Positions 7,815 to 16,798 of a DNA stretch of 64,000 nt are shown piece after piece. The translations under genes and the position numbers were made by a program. Under the pieces are notes generated by a model, which ran no database searches, was not told where the DNA came from, and was given only the letters and a program-made list of their open reading frames with translations. Origin of the DNA: an uncultured Bacteroidales bacterium (lineage in GTDB: Bacteria; Bacteroidota; Bacteroidia; Bacteroidales; Muribaculaceae); assembly GCA_902785925.1 (NCBI GenBank), contig CADAAI010000009.1, positions 1-64,000 of the forward strand, given 5' to 3'. The first letter of the stretch is position 1. Each line of letters starts with the position of its first letter.

Positions 7815-9614
7815 TCAATTCCCAAGTATTGTATCATATAGTGCAGTAATGTCGGAGGAGTTTACGTAGCCGTCACCATTCACGTCGCTAGTGACAAGGA
7901 ATGAATCATCGCCATTGAGCAGATAATCATAGATAGTAGTGATATCGGAAGCGTTGACAGCTCCGTCACAGTTGACATCGCCTGTAGTAACACTCCACTG
8001 CTGGTCGAGCCATGCGGCTTTGCTGGCGATTAAATCTAAAAACCTCTCTGAAGCGTCGGACCATATATCGCTATAATATGGCCATCTAACTTTGTCATAT
8101 TGTTTTGCAGTTTCTATAGAAGCCATTAACTGCTGGTCATGTTCAAGAACTTGATTTAATATGTTTTGCTCTTTGAACATATTCCACACAGAGAGAATGG
8201 CAACTTTAAACCGTGGAAACTTTAATAATTCTCTAAGCCATAAAAATGTAAACTGAGTTTGATAATTGTAAATAAAATCATCGGTTCCTGCATAAGTGAA
8301 ACTGTTACCAAAATCCCATACTGGTCCAAATTTCAGTTTTTCTTCATCTCCCCAATCTTTATAGACAAACATGCTACGACAAAAAGACTCTATGTTTGAC
8401 AGCACCTCATTAATGACATAGTATCTCGCAAGCGAAGGCACATCTATATAGTTTTCCCATCCCCTATCGGCCTTGTTATTAACAAAGATGCAACTATCAG
8501 TTTGTGATATAAACTTTGAGATGTAATCAATTTGCACTTGTGACACATTTTCGGGAGAGTGTGACCCAAACTTGTAAAACAGTCCATTCTTGTCATTATT
8601 CTCAAATCTTCTCACAATAATATTATCGTTTTGTGATAACTCAAGAAGCCACCCACCACTCACATTGTAGGGATTCATGTCATTATCCTGTTGTTCGAGA
8701 ACATCGACCCGGCCCTGTTCCACCCTGATCATCTCACATAAGAAATACAAACCTATATAGTCTCCATTGAGAACGACCTCAACTGGTTTCTGCAGTGGCG
8801 TGTATTCCATTCCCAATAATCTACTCATTTCAAAGCCAGACTCGTCACGCAAATACCCACTCATATCATCGGCATGTGGCAATAAAATAAAATGCTTGCT
8901 GTTGTCAAGTCCAAGTGGAGACAGCTTTTTTGCAAACTTAATTTTGTAAGGTTTCTTATAAAAAGCTCTCCAAGTGTAATTACCTCGTCCCTTAATTCTA
9001 ATCTCGGCCGGCACGTCTTCACTTCCTATTGGTTGAATATCTTCAAATCCACAATTGTCAAGCCATAGAGACGCGTCTATATATTTATCCTCCGACACAA
9101 TGGGGAGACCATCGTAGGTAGAAATATAAATAATTGGCAAACTACCCGAAGCGGTAGCATTATAGCTCTCTTGTGTTCTCCAGTATCCATCGCTCACTTC
9201 ATCATTCATAATTGGGCAATAAACATATCCGGGATTATGTGGATGAGTCAAGGGATTCATCTCATGCCACATCGTGAGCTGTGTGTGGTGAGTGGTGAGA
9301 CTATCAAGAAATTGATCAACAGTTGCTGCATATAAACCTGAAGGGATATCACATTCAACAAAAGAATACAAATCACAATTTATAGGCTCATCTAGGGTTA
9401 ATTGATGCCAATCATTATTGCTGGCTGTAGTCAAGTCGTAAACGTGAACAGCAACTGCAACAGTATCGAAAGTTGCAAACTTTATATTGCTGTAATGAAT
9501 ATTGCTGTTGTCGAAAAAGTATTGTCCTGCCTCAAACTCGAGTGCATGACCATTACCACTGAAACATATCAGTGCTACCAACACGATACAGATATGGCAA
9601 AAAACTTTTCTCAT
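7815..9614 (-). CDS. CotH-kinase family protein with C-terminal dockerin-like repeats (copy 2)
   Basis: This is a tandem paralogue of the next gene downstream, with the same order: signal peptide, N-terminal domain, CotH core and two dockerin-like repeats at the end. The ATG at 9614 is preferred over one at 9683 because it begins directly with the signal peptide (MRKVFCH) and avoids overlap with the glycosyltransferase upstream. Core segments I-K-G-R-G-N-Y-T-W and KKPYKIKF are kept. The metal-site motif reads W-D-F-G instead of W-D-F-D (Gly codon at 8307-8309), so a residue expected to bind metal is replaced and this copy may be weak or inactive as a kinase. It starts 37 bp after the GT4 gene and is probably cotranscribed with it. 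Confidence 0.85.
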   Translation of the reverse strand: MRKVFCHICIVLVALICFSGNGHALEFEAGQYFFDNSNIHYSNIKFATFDTVAVAVHVYDLTTASNNDWHQLTLDEPINCDLYSFVECDIPSGLYAATVDQFLDSLTTHHTQLTMWHEMNPLTHPHNPGYVYCPIMNDEVSDGYWRTQESYNATASGSLPIIYISTYDGLPIVSEDKYIDASLWLDNCGFEDIQPIGSEDVPAEIRIKGRGNYTWRAFYKKPYKIKFAKKLSPLGLDNSKHFILLPHADDMSGYLRDESGFEMSRLLGMEYTPLQKPVEVVLNGDYIGLYFLCEMIRVEQGRVDVLEQQDNDMNPYNVSGGWLLELSQNDNIIVRRFENNDKNGLFYKFGSHSPENVSQVQIDYISKFISQTDSCIFVNNKADRGWENYIDVPSLARYYVINEVLSNIESFCRSMFVYKDWGDEEKLKFGPVWDFGNSFTYAGTDDFIYNYQTQFTFLWLRELLKFPRFKVAILSVWNMFKEQNILNQVLEHDQQLMASIETAKQYDKVRWPYYSDIWSDASERFLDLIASKAAWLDQQWSVTTGDVNCDGAVNASDITTIYDYLLNGDDSFLVTSDVNGDGYVNSSDITALYDTILGN

Positions 9615-9651
9615 AAAAGCGCTATTAATGCCATTATAGTGGCAGTCGGTT

Positions 9652-10737
9652 CTATTTCTCGAGCACCTGACGGTAAACGTCAAGCGTTTGCTTTGCGATG
9701 CTGTCCCAATTGTAATCTTTGAGGTCGTAGTGCTGTAGTTGGAAATCCTTTTTCAGCGCATTGCTAATACCTTCGGCAAGAGCATCGCTATTGGCAACCT
9801 CAACATAGTTGTCTTCTGGTAACTGAATAAGGTGTGTAGCCGGGATATCGGTCACCACTAATGGCAACTGATAGCTCATTGCCTCAAGGAGAACCAAAGG
9901 AAATCCTTCGTTCACCGACGAGAGGACATAAAGGCGAGCGTGGCTGTAGAGCTGACGTAAGTCCTCGCCTTGAGTAAAACCAGTGAAGATAACCTTATCG
10001 TTCCAGTCAAGCTGTTTGAGCATCTTGAAATAGCTGTTGTCGTGGTCGCTTGCACCAGCAATTACGAGATGTTTTACCTCATCGAGCTTATTGACCGCCT
10101 CGACAAGATACTCAAAACCCTTTTCGGGAGTGAGCCTTCCCACTGAAAGGATGAAGTCGCGCGACTCTATGCCGAGAGTACGCAGCGAACCCGTACTTCG
10201 TCCAATCTTAGTCTTATTGATGCCATTGGGGATGAACACCGACTTTGCAAGCACTTTCTCACCGAGTTTCTCTCGCTGGAAACTGTTGACAAAAATAACC
10301 TTGCTGGCACAGCTGAGAGAGATTTTCTCAGATAATTTCAAAATTGCTCTGCTTAACCTTCCCCACTTCTTATGCTCATAGTTTGGACTATGATAGGTCA
10401 AAATGATAGGTATACGGAACATCTTGATGAGCGGAGCAAACATACCAGGCCCAATATTGTGGATGTGCACAGCATCGGGGCGATGGAAAATAATGTGAAT
10501 AGCAGCGAAAAACGAGTGGATTACAGCCTCAAGACCCTTGATGCGAGTGGAAGGCAGGTCAACATACTCGGTATTCTTGAACTTTCGGGCCGAAACCTCA
10601 GTTAGATAGGGACGGCGGCGGTAGATGCGCAAGCGGTAATTCTTGTGCATGCGCGTGTAGATGTTCTCGCAGTGCATCTCAACACCACCCTGCACGCCTG
10701 GAAAACCTCTAATCCCTATTACCGAAACTACTTTCAT
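9652..10737 (-). CDS. Family 4 glycosyltransferase
   Basis: This cytoplasmic, membrane-associated GT-B glycosyltransferase would transfer a sugar from a nucleotide donor to a growing polysaccharide. The N-terminal Rossmann half opens with IGIRGFPGVQGGVEMHCENI, typical of the GT4 group with a glycine-rich acceptor loop. The donor half has SVGRLTPEKGFEYLVEAV and the motif E-G-F-P-L-V-L-L-E-A-M with the two conserved glutamates. The length of 361 residues is normal. It sits 19 bp after the radical SAM gene and 37 bp before CotH copy 2. Sugar specificity cannot be read from the sequence. Confidence 0.9.
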   Translation of the reverse strand: MKVVSVIGIRGFPGVQGGVEMHCENIYTRMHKNYRLRIYRRRPYLTEVSARKFKNTEYVDLPSTRIKGLEAVIHSFFAAIHIIFHRPDAVHIHNIGPGMFAPLIKMFRIPIILTYHSPNYEHKKWGRLSRAILKLSEKISLSCASKVIFVNSFQREKLGEKVLAKSVFIPNGINKTKIGRSTGSLRTLGIESRDFILSVGRLTPEKGFEYLVEAVNKLDEVKHLVIAGASDHDNSYFKMLKQLDWNDKVIFTGFTQGEDLRQLYSHARLYVLSSVNEGFPLVLLEAMSYQLPLVVTDIPATHLIQLPEDNYVEVANSDALAEGISNALKKDFQLQHYDLKDYNWDSIAKQTLDVYRQVLEK

Positions 10738-10756
10738 TGCATCAAGCGACGATTAA

Positions 10757-11764
10757 TTAATCCCAGCAAATGTCCTTGCCCTGGCGAATACGCCACTTGT
10801 TCTTGATGACCCACATAATAGGAATCCATGGGCGACGCACCATGTCGTGACGCTCGGTGACGATGAATGCGCAGTTGCGGTCGCATGCCTGCACCTTCTT
10901 GAGAGCCTCCTTGGCCTTGTCGCTGTTCATAATTTCCTCAAAACTCTGTTCCTTGATGTTGCCCATAATCCACTCTTCTTTCGAGCCGTTGCAAGGCGAC
11001 ACATTGCCCCATGGGTCGATAAAAAAGAAGTCGGTCAAGGCACCACACGCAGGACGATAGCCAGCCTCGTCGCCACGCAAGCGACGGTGGATTGAACGGT
11101 TGAAGAATGCGCGGCCGTAGTCCTTTAGGCGATCCTTGAGGTGGCGACGCTTGCTGGTTAACATCGCCTTGACAAATAACTCATGCTGCTTAAGTGCTTC
11201 CTCGCTCACAATCTCATTGTCATCCTTGTGGAAGTACCATGAATTGTGCACCGCCGAATTGCCCAGCTCCACGTCAAGAGCCACGCACAGCTCGTAGAGC
11301 CACAACAGGTCCTTGTAGTTGTCGGGCGAAATCACAACCGAGAAACCAATATTCTTGCACTTAGTCTTCTTGAGCTCAAGCATCGTGCGCAGGGCATGGT
11401 CAAAACCATTGACCAGCCCACGCTTGGTGTCGTTGATTTTAGGAAGCCCTTCGACGCTCACGCGTATCAGGATTTTAGGGTATTTGTTAGCCAGCTCGAC
11501 AATCTTCTCGGTATTGTAGCCGTTAGTGCTCAACTCCAGCAGAGTCGATTTCGGATACAAAATCTCAAAAATCTTGTCGATATCCTTGCGGATAGTGGCT
11601 TCACCACCCGTTATGTTGATGCGCAGTCCATCGGGCAACTTCTCGTAGTAGGAGGCGTCGATTTCTTCCTCAGGCTTAGTGGGGAACTTCCAAATGTTAC
11701 ACATGTTACACTTGGCGTTGCACCTGAAAGTTGTGATGAGACTGCCTTGAACAGTATTTTTCAT
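10757..11764 (-). CDS. Radical SAM protein with SPASM-like C-terminal cysteines
   Basis: A CX3CX2C cluster at residues 15-22 (C-N-A-K-C-N-M-C) binds the 4Fe-4S cluster that cleaves S-adenosylmethionine. NITGGEATIRKDID follows as the SAM-binding GGE segment. The C-terminal part has cysteines around ACGALTDFFFIDPWGNVSPCNG and VQACDRNC, as in SPASM or twitch domains that hold an auxiliary cluster. The 335-residue protein is cytoplasmic. It leads a set with a GT4 gene and two CotH genes and has its own promoter inside the 3' end of the upstream acyltransferase gene. Its substrate could be a sugar, a lipid-linked intermediate or a peptide; nothing here decides. Confidence 0.85.
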   Translation of the reverse strand: MKNTVQGSLITTFRCNAKCNMCNIWKFPTKPEEEIDASYYEKLPDGLRINITGGEATIRKDIDKIFEILYPKSTLLELSTNGYNTEKIVELANKYPKILIRVSVEGLPKINDTKRGLVNGFDHALRTMLELKKTKCKNIGFSVVISPDNYKDLLWLYELCVALDVELGNSAVHNSWYFHKDDNEIVSEEALKQHELFVKAMLTSKRRHLKDRLKDYGRAFFNRSIHRRLRGDEAGYRPACGALTDFFFIDPWGNVSPCNGSKEEWIMGNIKEQSFEEIMNSDKAKEALKKVQACDRNCAFIVTERHDMVRRPWIPIMWVIKNKWRIRQGKDICWD

Positions 11765-11900
11765 CTAAAAAATATAGCGCTATGATGTTGGATATATCCT
11801 ACTATATTAACTAAATGAATAACTAATTATTGTACCTGACGGCATAAATAGTTATTCACACACACTATTGACGTAATACAAATTATGCCAAAAGAGCGTG

Positions 11901-11932
11901 CAAAGTTACAAGAAAAAAAACTAGACGCCAAA
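11901..11932 (-). promoter_or_regulatory. Promoter of the radical SAM / GT4 / CotH transcription unit
   Basis: On the minus strand TTTG (11932-11929) is followed after 20 nt by TAACTTTG (11908-11901). The -33 box lies within the last codons of the upstream acyltransferase gene. The leader to the ATG at 11764 would be about 130 nt. Confidence 0.72.
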
Positions 11933-12916
11933 TAATAGTCTTAGAATTTTACTTCGCTTAATAACAAAGTGGTAAAGAAGAATGGGAATCAACACGCCAC
12001 ACACGATGGCACAAATGGCCTGCAGATAGAATGTGAAGCCAAAATTGTTGACAAGGAAAGGCATTTTTGCAAAAGCTGCTTTAGCAAAGCCTAGTATTGT
12101 TGTGTGAAAGAGGTAGATAACATAGACTGAAGGAGCCAATACCATGCAAGAGCGTGCAAGCACTGGTAAATACTTTTCAAAATTGTAGCACAGAGTCATT
12201 ACAGTGGCGATGCCCACGAAAGCAAGTAGTCGGTACATCAACACAGAATCTTGATGTTGAATATAATAAGCCTCACAGCCAATGAACAGCAGCAAAGTTA
12301 TTATAGTTGGAATAATACCTACCTTAAAAAGGCCTTGTGCATAGTCGGCTATCACCACTCCAGTCATGAAATAGACAAGCATTTCCTGGGTTTGTCTCAG
12401 ACAAAAAAAATCGATGCCGCATGAAGGCAAGAAAGAGATGATTAGACTGGTGATAAAAAGCATCAATCGTGCCTGCTTAGTCTTGAAAAAAAACACAATA
12501 ATAAACGACAGTAACAAAGTCCAGATGAACCACAAGAAATAACCCGCCTCGGGAAGATAGAACATCTTTAGATAGGACATGGCGGTAACTGGATGATCAA
12601 CTTGCGCATTGCCTTGCGTTAACAGCTTGATGGTAATAACAATGGCTGATGTCACCAAATAGGGAATCGCTAGTCGCTTGATTTTCTTAGTGATAAATGC
12701 ATTGAAAGACTCTTCTTTTCGTGTGATGATGTAGAGGTAACCGCTGATGAAGAGAAACACCGGCATGTGAAAGGTGTAAATCACACTCAACATATTGGAG
12801 TAATGGGAAGGTGCGTTGCTGGGGTCGTAATGGCCAATCACAACAAGAATGATACAAACCATCCTAACAATGTCGAGAGCGACAAGGCGTGGTTTGTTAT
12901 TAATCGTTGCAACCAT
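11921..12916 (-). CDS. Acyltransferase-3 family membrane protein (O-acyltransferase)
   Basis: Multiple hydrophobic segments span the 331 residues. The N-terminal LDIVRMVCIILVVIGH has the conserved Arg and His that mark acyltransferase-3 (OafA/Abe-type) enzymes, which move acyl groups from the cytoplasm onto surface polysaccharides. A later SGYLYIITRKEESF segment also fits. The start codon overlaps the end of the GT4 gene by 17 bp, indicating translational coupling. Its position in the polysaccharide locus suggests it decorates the glycan made here. Confidence 0.85.
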   Translation of the reverse strand: MVATINNKPRLVALDIVRMVCIILVVIGHYDPSNAPSHYSNMLSVIYTFHMPVFLFISGYLYIITRKEESFNAFITKKIKRLAIPYLVTSAIVITIKLLTQGNAQVDHPVTAMSYLKMFYLPEAGYFLWFIWTLLLSFIIVFFFKTKQARLMLFITSLIISFLPSCGIDFFCLRQTQEMLVYFMTGVVIADYAQGLFKVGIIPTIITLLLFIGCEAYYIQHQDSVLMYRLLAFVGIATVMTLCYNFEKYLPVLARSCMVLAPSVYVIYLFHTTILGFAKAAFAKMPFLVNNFGFTFYLQAICAIVCGVLIPILLYHFVIKRSKILRLLFGV

Positions 12917-14105
12917 AAAATCTCAAGATTTTGTCAAGATGCACCTGTGGAGAGAAAAGATGTGAAGAAGACTCTTTAATACTCTCATTATTCCACTGAA
13001 TCTCAAAAGCTTTACTTATAGCCTTTGAAAGTTCTTCCTTACTGCCCGAAGAGAATGCAATGCCGTTTGCATCGTTGAGAAGCTCAGGTATGCCACCAAT
13101 GCGTGCACCCACTACAGGAGTACCAGCACAAAGCGACTCAATAACTCCTAGTGGATTATTGTCGTAACACTCACTTGGCATGACTGAAAAGCGGGCTTTG
13201 CTCAACAATTCAGCAATTTGCCTGGCGTCTAGCCTTCCACAAAACTCAATGTTAGAGTTCCCTGAATATTGCTGCTTAAGCTGAGCAAACAGCGGTCCAT
13301 CGCCAGCAACCTTGAGGGTGTAAGGCAGTTGGGATGCCACATTGAGAAGAGTTTCAATGCCTTTTTCCTGTGAAAGGCGTCCTACATAAGCATAATAGTC
13401 TTCACGCTCGACATTCAGCGAATCAAAGAGTTGCTGTTTCTCGGGGTCGATGTGGTTGCATACCACGTGAATCTTTTCTGTATCAAAACCGTCCTTGCGC
13501 ATCTTGCTTGCCATGAAGTTGCTAGGGCAGATGAAGGCATCGGCAAATCGATCAAGCACGTTGCGATTCCACTTTAAAGCTTCGATATATGCCATAGCGC
13601 TAGCAGCAAAGCTGCCTTTCATGCATCGGTTCTTGAGCACATGCATCTTTCCACGTCCAATGCATTTCTCACAAGGCTTATCACCTAGCAAACAAGCATA
13701 GGATGGGCACACTAGTTTGTAGTCATGCAGTGTCCACAGCACTCGACAACCACGCTGTTTAGCAAGTTGTGCCAACACTGGTGAGAGATAAGAGTGGATA
13801 TTGTGTAGATGCACAATATCGGGCCTGAAGTCGTCTAAAATCTTGTTGAACGAAGCCTTTATGTCGCCCCAACCCATGAGTCTTCTTGCCGCTTTTAATT
13901 TATTGATTAAAGAGCTTGAAAAATCAACTTGCGAAGGATAGTAATTGTTCCATCCCGAGTCAACATTCTCAGGATAATGCATTGCGAATACCGCCACCTC
14001 GTGACCTTGCTCCTTGAGCAATCGCTCAAGGTTCATTGCCACAATGCAGTCGCCACCACGTGGGTAGTAGAACTTATTAGCTATGAGTATGCGCTTTTTC
14101 TCCAT
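12900..14105 (-). CDS. Family 4 glycosyltransferase
   Basis: The ATG at 14105 (MEKKRILIANKFYYPRGG) is chosen because it starts directly with the first Rossmann strand; an in-frame codon at 14162 would add a non-family extension overlapping the divergent promoter area. The GT-B signature includes NKFYYPRGGDCIVAMNLERLL, DIVHLHNIHSYLSP, YVGRLSQEKGIETLL and the donor-site segment P-S-E-C-Y-D-N-N-P-L-G-V-I-E-S-L. A cysteine-rich patch (CPSYACLLGDKPCEKCIGRG) lies mid-protein, as in several GT4 enzymes. It probably acts in the same polysaccharide pathway as its neighbours; the sugar is unknown. Confidence 0.9.
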   Translation of the reverse strand: MEKKRILIANKFYYPRGGDCIVAMNLERLLKEQGHEVAVFAMHYPENVDSGWNNYYPSQVDFSSSLINKLKAARRLMGWGDIKASFNKILDDFRPDIVHLHNIHSYLSPVLAQLAKQRGCRVLWTLHDYKLVCPSYACLLGDKPCEKCIGRGKMHVLKNRCMKGSFAASAMAYIEALKWNRNVLDRFADAFICPSNFMASKMRKDGFDTEKIHVVCNHIDPEKQQLFDSLNVEREDYYAYVGRLSQEKGIETLLNVASQLPYTLKVAGDGPLFAQLKQQYSGNSNIEFCGRLDARQIAELLSKARFSVMPSECYDNNPLGVIESLCAGTPVVGARIGGIPELLNDANGIAFSSGSKEELSKAISKAFEIQWNNESIKESSSHLFSPQVHLDKILRFYGCND

Positions 14106-14118
14106 GACTAAAAACGTG

Positions 14119-14219
14119 CAAAAGTACGCATTTTTTCTTGTAGCAAAAAGAGAAAACACCATTAATTAATCTTTCATGAGTGAAAAGAGTCAAACTTGAA
14201 AGATTTTTTATTACTTTTG
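14119..14219. promoter_or_regulatory. Divergent promoter region between GT4 and beta-helix genes
   Basis: A leftward -7 element TACTTTTG (14126-14119) with a poorly spaced TTTG (17 nt) faces the GT4 gene. A rightward TACTTTTG at 14212-14219 faces the beta-helix gene at 14240 without a clear -33 box. The boxes are recognisable but neither pair is ideal. Confidence 0.45.
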
Positions 14220-14239
14220 CAAAAACCAATATTATCATT

Positions 14240-15847
14240 ATGAGATACATCCAACATATAATAGCCTTTATCACAATGGTGCTACTAATCAGCAATGCTC
14301 AAGCACGCACAGTAGAAATCAAGATGAGCACCTGCCCAAAACCCTATGTCGAAAACATAAGAAAAATAACAGCAAGTTTGGGGAGTGCCGATGAGTTGAT
14401 TCTTAATTTTGATAAAGCTGGCAAATATGAATTTGACGGTTCGTTGAAATTCAGGTGCAACACCACAATAAAAGGAGTGAGCCCTCAAGCCACCAAAGTG
14501 ATTGTAAATGAAGGCTTTGTCAACGGCAAAAGCAAAATGCAAGAAAGTTCTTTTTTTGCCATTCATGGCACTTCCCACAAAAAAGTGAAGGCAACAATTA
14601 AGGACATTGGTTTTGAGCTTGCTTCTCATAAAGGAATCCTTTGGGAAAATTCTCCTAAACATATCATCAAGATAGTGGATGCCGATGGAGTTGTTGTGGA
14701 CAATGTTGTGAGCAAAACCAAAAATGCGGTGTTGACAAATCTTGATCTTCGCGAATGCGCTAATGTGATTGTTCAAAATAGTGAGTTTGAGAACTATAAT
14801 AATTGTGATGACGGTGGCTGCCTTTGGTCAAGAGGGAATCAGAATAATATCGTTATAAGAAACAACGTGTTCCAGAAGTATGGCAAAGATGAGGTGCTGG
14901 GATGTTGGGGCGGCAGTCATGACAATGATTTTGATCTGAAAAATGTTGTTGTCGAGAATAATGAATTCTATCTAGTCAACAAAACAGGTAGCAAACCCAT
15001 GGAAATATCTAATTTCATTACTTTTAGCCATGCCTATGGTGAAGGAGCTAAGACATACTGCACTATTGATAGCGTTCTTTTCAATAACAACAAAATTATA
15101 TTGGATGCACCCATAAAGAGAATTCTTAAATTGGACTTAAGCAAGTATGCAATTGTGAGAAACATTGAAATCTCAAACAATGAGATCCTTAATACATCAA
15201 AAAGCTCTAGCGAAAATTTATTTATGAATGATATTGATATTTCGGCCGAATCTTTTGAAAACACCAATATTTGTATCAAGAACAATATCATAAGAAGTCA
15301 TAATAAAGTGCTGGGTGATGGACACACTTTTTTGTCATTAAAGAATGCAAGCGTAACTCTTTCCAATAACATAGTGGAAAGTGATTATCCTTACACTATG
15401 TTGTGGTGTCATGGAGGTACTTTGAATCTTAATTTGACTGGGAACCGTTTCTCTGAACTCAAAATGTTAGCAAGGATGAACTCTTCAAAAGGCATGAATA
15501 AAGTTCAGATCACAGCGATTAATAACGAGTTTACGGGAGCCACAGGTCTTAATTGCCTCAATATTAAAGACATGACTTTGAATTTCAAGAAGAACATCTT
15601 TAATTGCTCCGACTCTAATTTATTCCTGACAGAGGCGGCTCAAAGAACTTCAATCACATTTGAGGAAAACATTGTAAATGCCAATAAAGGCAAAGGTAGA
15701 ATCTATATTAATCATAGTGGAAACAAATATAATTTCAGCTATGTAAATATTTCAAACAACACATTCAGTGGTGTTAGTAAAAATGACATAACTGCACCGT
15801 TTAAGAATGTGAGAAACCTTCAAGTTAAGGGAAACAATTATAGATGA
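14240..15847 (+). CDS. Secreted right-handed parallel beta-helix protein
   Basis: The ATG at 14240 starts a signal peptide ending near NAQA; an upstream in-frame ATG at 14180 would bury it. The body is built of short repeats rich in Asn with the rhythm N-x-I-x-x-N-x-F (for example VIVQNSEFENYNN, IVIRNNVFQKYG, VVVENNEFYLVN), the pattern of pectate-lyase-like beta helices with asparagine ladders. Such folds occur in polysaccharide lyases, epimerases and tailspikes. I see no specific catalytic motif. It lies 6 bp before a GT2 gene inside the polysaccharide locus, so a role in trimming or modifying the exported glycan is plausible but unproven. Confidence 0.75.
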   Translation: MRYIQHIIAFITMVLLISNAQARTVEIKMSTCPKPYVENIRKITASLGSADELILNFDKAGKYEFDGSLKFRCNTTIKGVSPQATKVIVNEGFVNGKSKMQESSFFAIHGTSHKKVKATIKDIGFELASHKGILWENSPKHIIKIVDADGVVVDNVVSKTKNAVLTNLDLRECANVIVQNSEFENYNNCDDGGCLWSRGNQNNIVIRNNVFQKYGKDEVLGCWGGSHDNDFDLKNVVVENNEFYLVNKTGSKPMEISNFITFSHAYGEGAKTYCTIDSVLFNNNKIILDAPIKRILKLDLSKYAIVRNIEISNNEILNTSKSSSENLFMNDIDISAESFENTNICIKNNIIRSHNKVLGDGHTFLSLKNASVTLSNNIVESDYPYTMLWCHGGTLNLNLTGNRFSELKMLARMNSSKGMNKVQITAINNEFTGATGLNCLNIKDMTLNFKKNIFNCSDSNLFLTEAAQRTSITFEENIVNANKGKGRIYINHSGNKYNFSYVNISNNTFSGVSKNDITAPFKNVRNLQVKGNNYR

Positions 15848-15853
15848 TTTTTT

Positions 15854-16798
15854 ATGAATCAGCCCAAGGTTTCGATCATCATCCCCGTTTATAACACAGA
15901 GAAAACGTTAGCTCGCTGTGTAGATAGCGCTTTGGCTCAGACCTATAAAAACTGTGAGGTGATAATTGTAGACGACGGAACTCCTGATGGTGCTGGTGTC
16001 ATTGCCGACGATTATGCTTCTAGGCATGATAATGTAAGGGTTATACACAAGCAAAATGCTGGACTTGCCGAAGCGCGCCACAGTGGAGCGACAGAAGCCA
16101 AAGGAGATTACATCATCCATCTCGACAGCGATGATGAGTTGCTGCCCGATGCAGTGGAGTATCTGTTGGCGAAGTGCGAAGAACAGAACCTTGACATGGC
16201 CTATGGCAGCTACATCAGGATTAATGAGAGAGGCCAAAAGAGTGTAGTGTCTTTTCCTAATGACTCAACGATTCTTACTGGTGAAGGCTTTTTGGAATAT
16301 AATATAACCCCTGTGGGGATTTGCGCTAATTGGGGCTGCTTAGCCAAGAAAGAATTATGGTTACAAGACATTTATCCTCCCAGCGACACAAAATTGCCAA
16401 GCGAAGACATTCTAATAAACATCAAACTGTCAAAATTTGTTGAGAGGGTGGGATTCTTCAACCATCCAGTGTGCTATTATTATTATAACTCACAATCATT
16501 ATCAATCACTGGCTCGTTGTCAAGACTCGACAAATGGAAAGAATATTATTCAATAGTCGAAAAGGAATTGATGTCAAGAAATTTACTTGAGAAATATGAA
16601 TCAACCTTGCTAAGCATGAAAATATTCCATATATCTTTTTGTATGAATAACCTTGACACAAGTGACAAATGGGTAAAGAGCATCATTGAGAACAAAAAAT
16701 TTAAGTTCTCTTTCAAATATCGTCTTATACAATACTTGATACAATATCCTCGACTATGGGAGTTCTTACGCGACACCAAGCGCCGACTGTTTAACTAG
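15854..16798 (+). CDS. Family 2 glycosyltransferase
   Basis: The GT-A fold is clear: VSIIIPVYNTEKTLARCVDSALAQTYKN at the start, VDDGTPDGAG, N-A-G-L-A-E-A-R-H-S-G and the D-x-D type metal site L-D-S-D-D near residues 95-99. The 314-residue length fits a membrane-associated GT2. It starts 6 bp after the beta-helix gene, so the two are probably cotranscribed. Its final codons overlap those of the convergent SGNH gene by 33 bp. Confidence 0.92.
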   Translation: MNQPKVSIIIPVYNTEKTLARCVDSALAQTYKNCEVIIVDDGTPDGAGVIADDYASRHDNVRVIHKQNAGLAEARHSGATEAKGDYIIHLDSDDELLPDAVEYLLAKCEEQNLDMAYGSYIRINERGQKSVVSFPNDSTILTGEGFLEYNITPVGICANWGCLAKKELWLQDIYPPSDTKLPSEDILINIKLSKFVERVGFFNHPVCYYYYNSQSLSITGSLSRLDKWKEYYSIVEKELMSRNLLEKYESTLLSMKIFHISFCMNNLDTSDKWVKSIIENKKFKFSFKYRLIQYLIQYPRLWEFLRDTKRRLFN

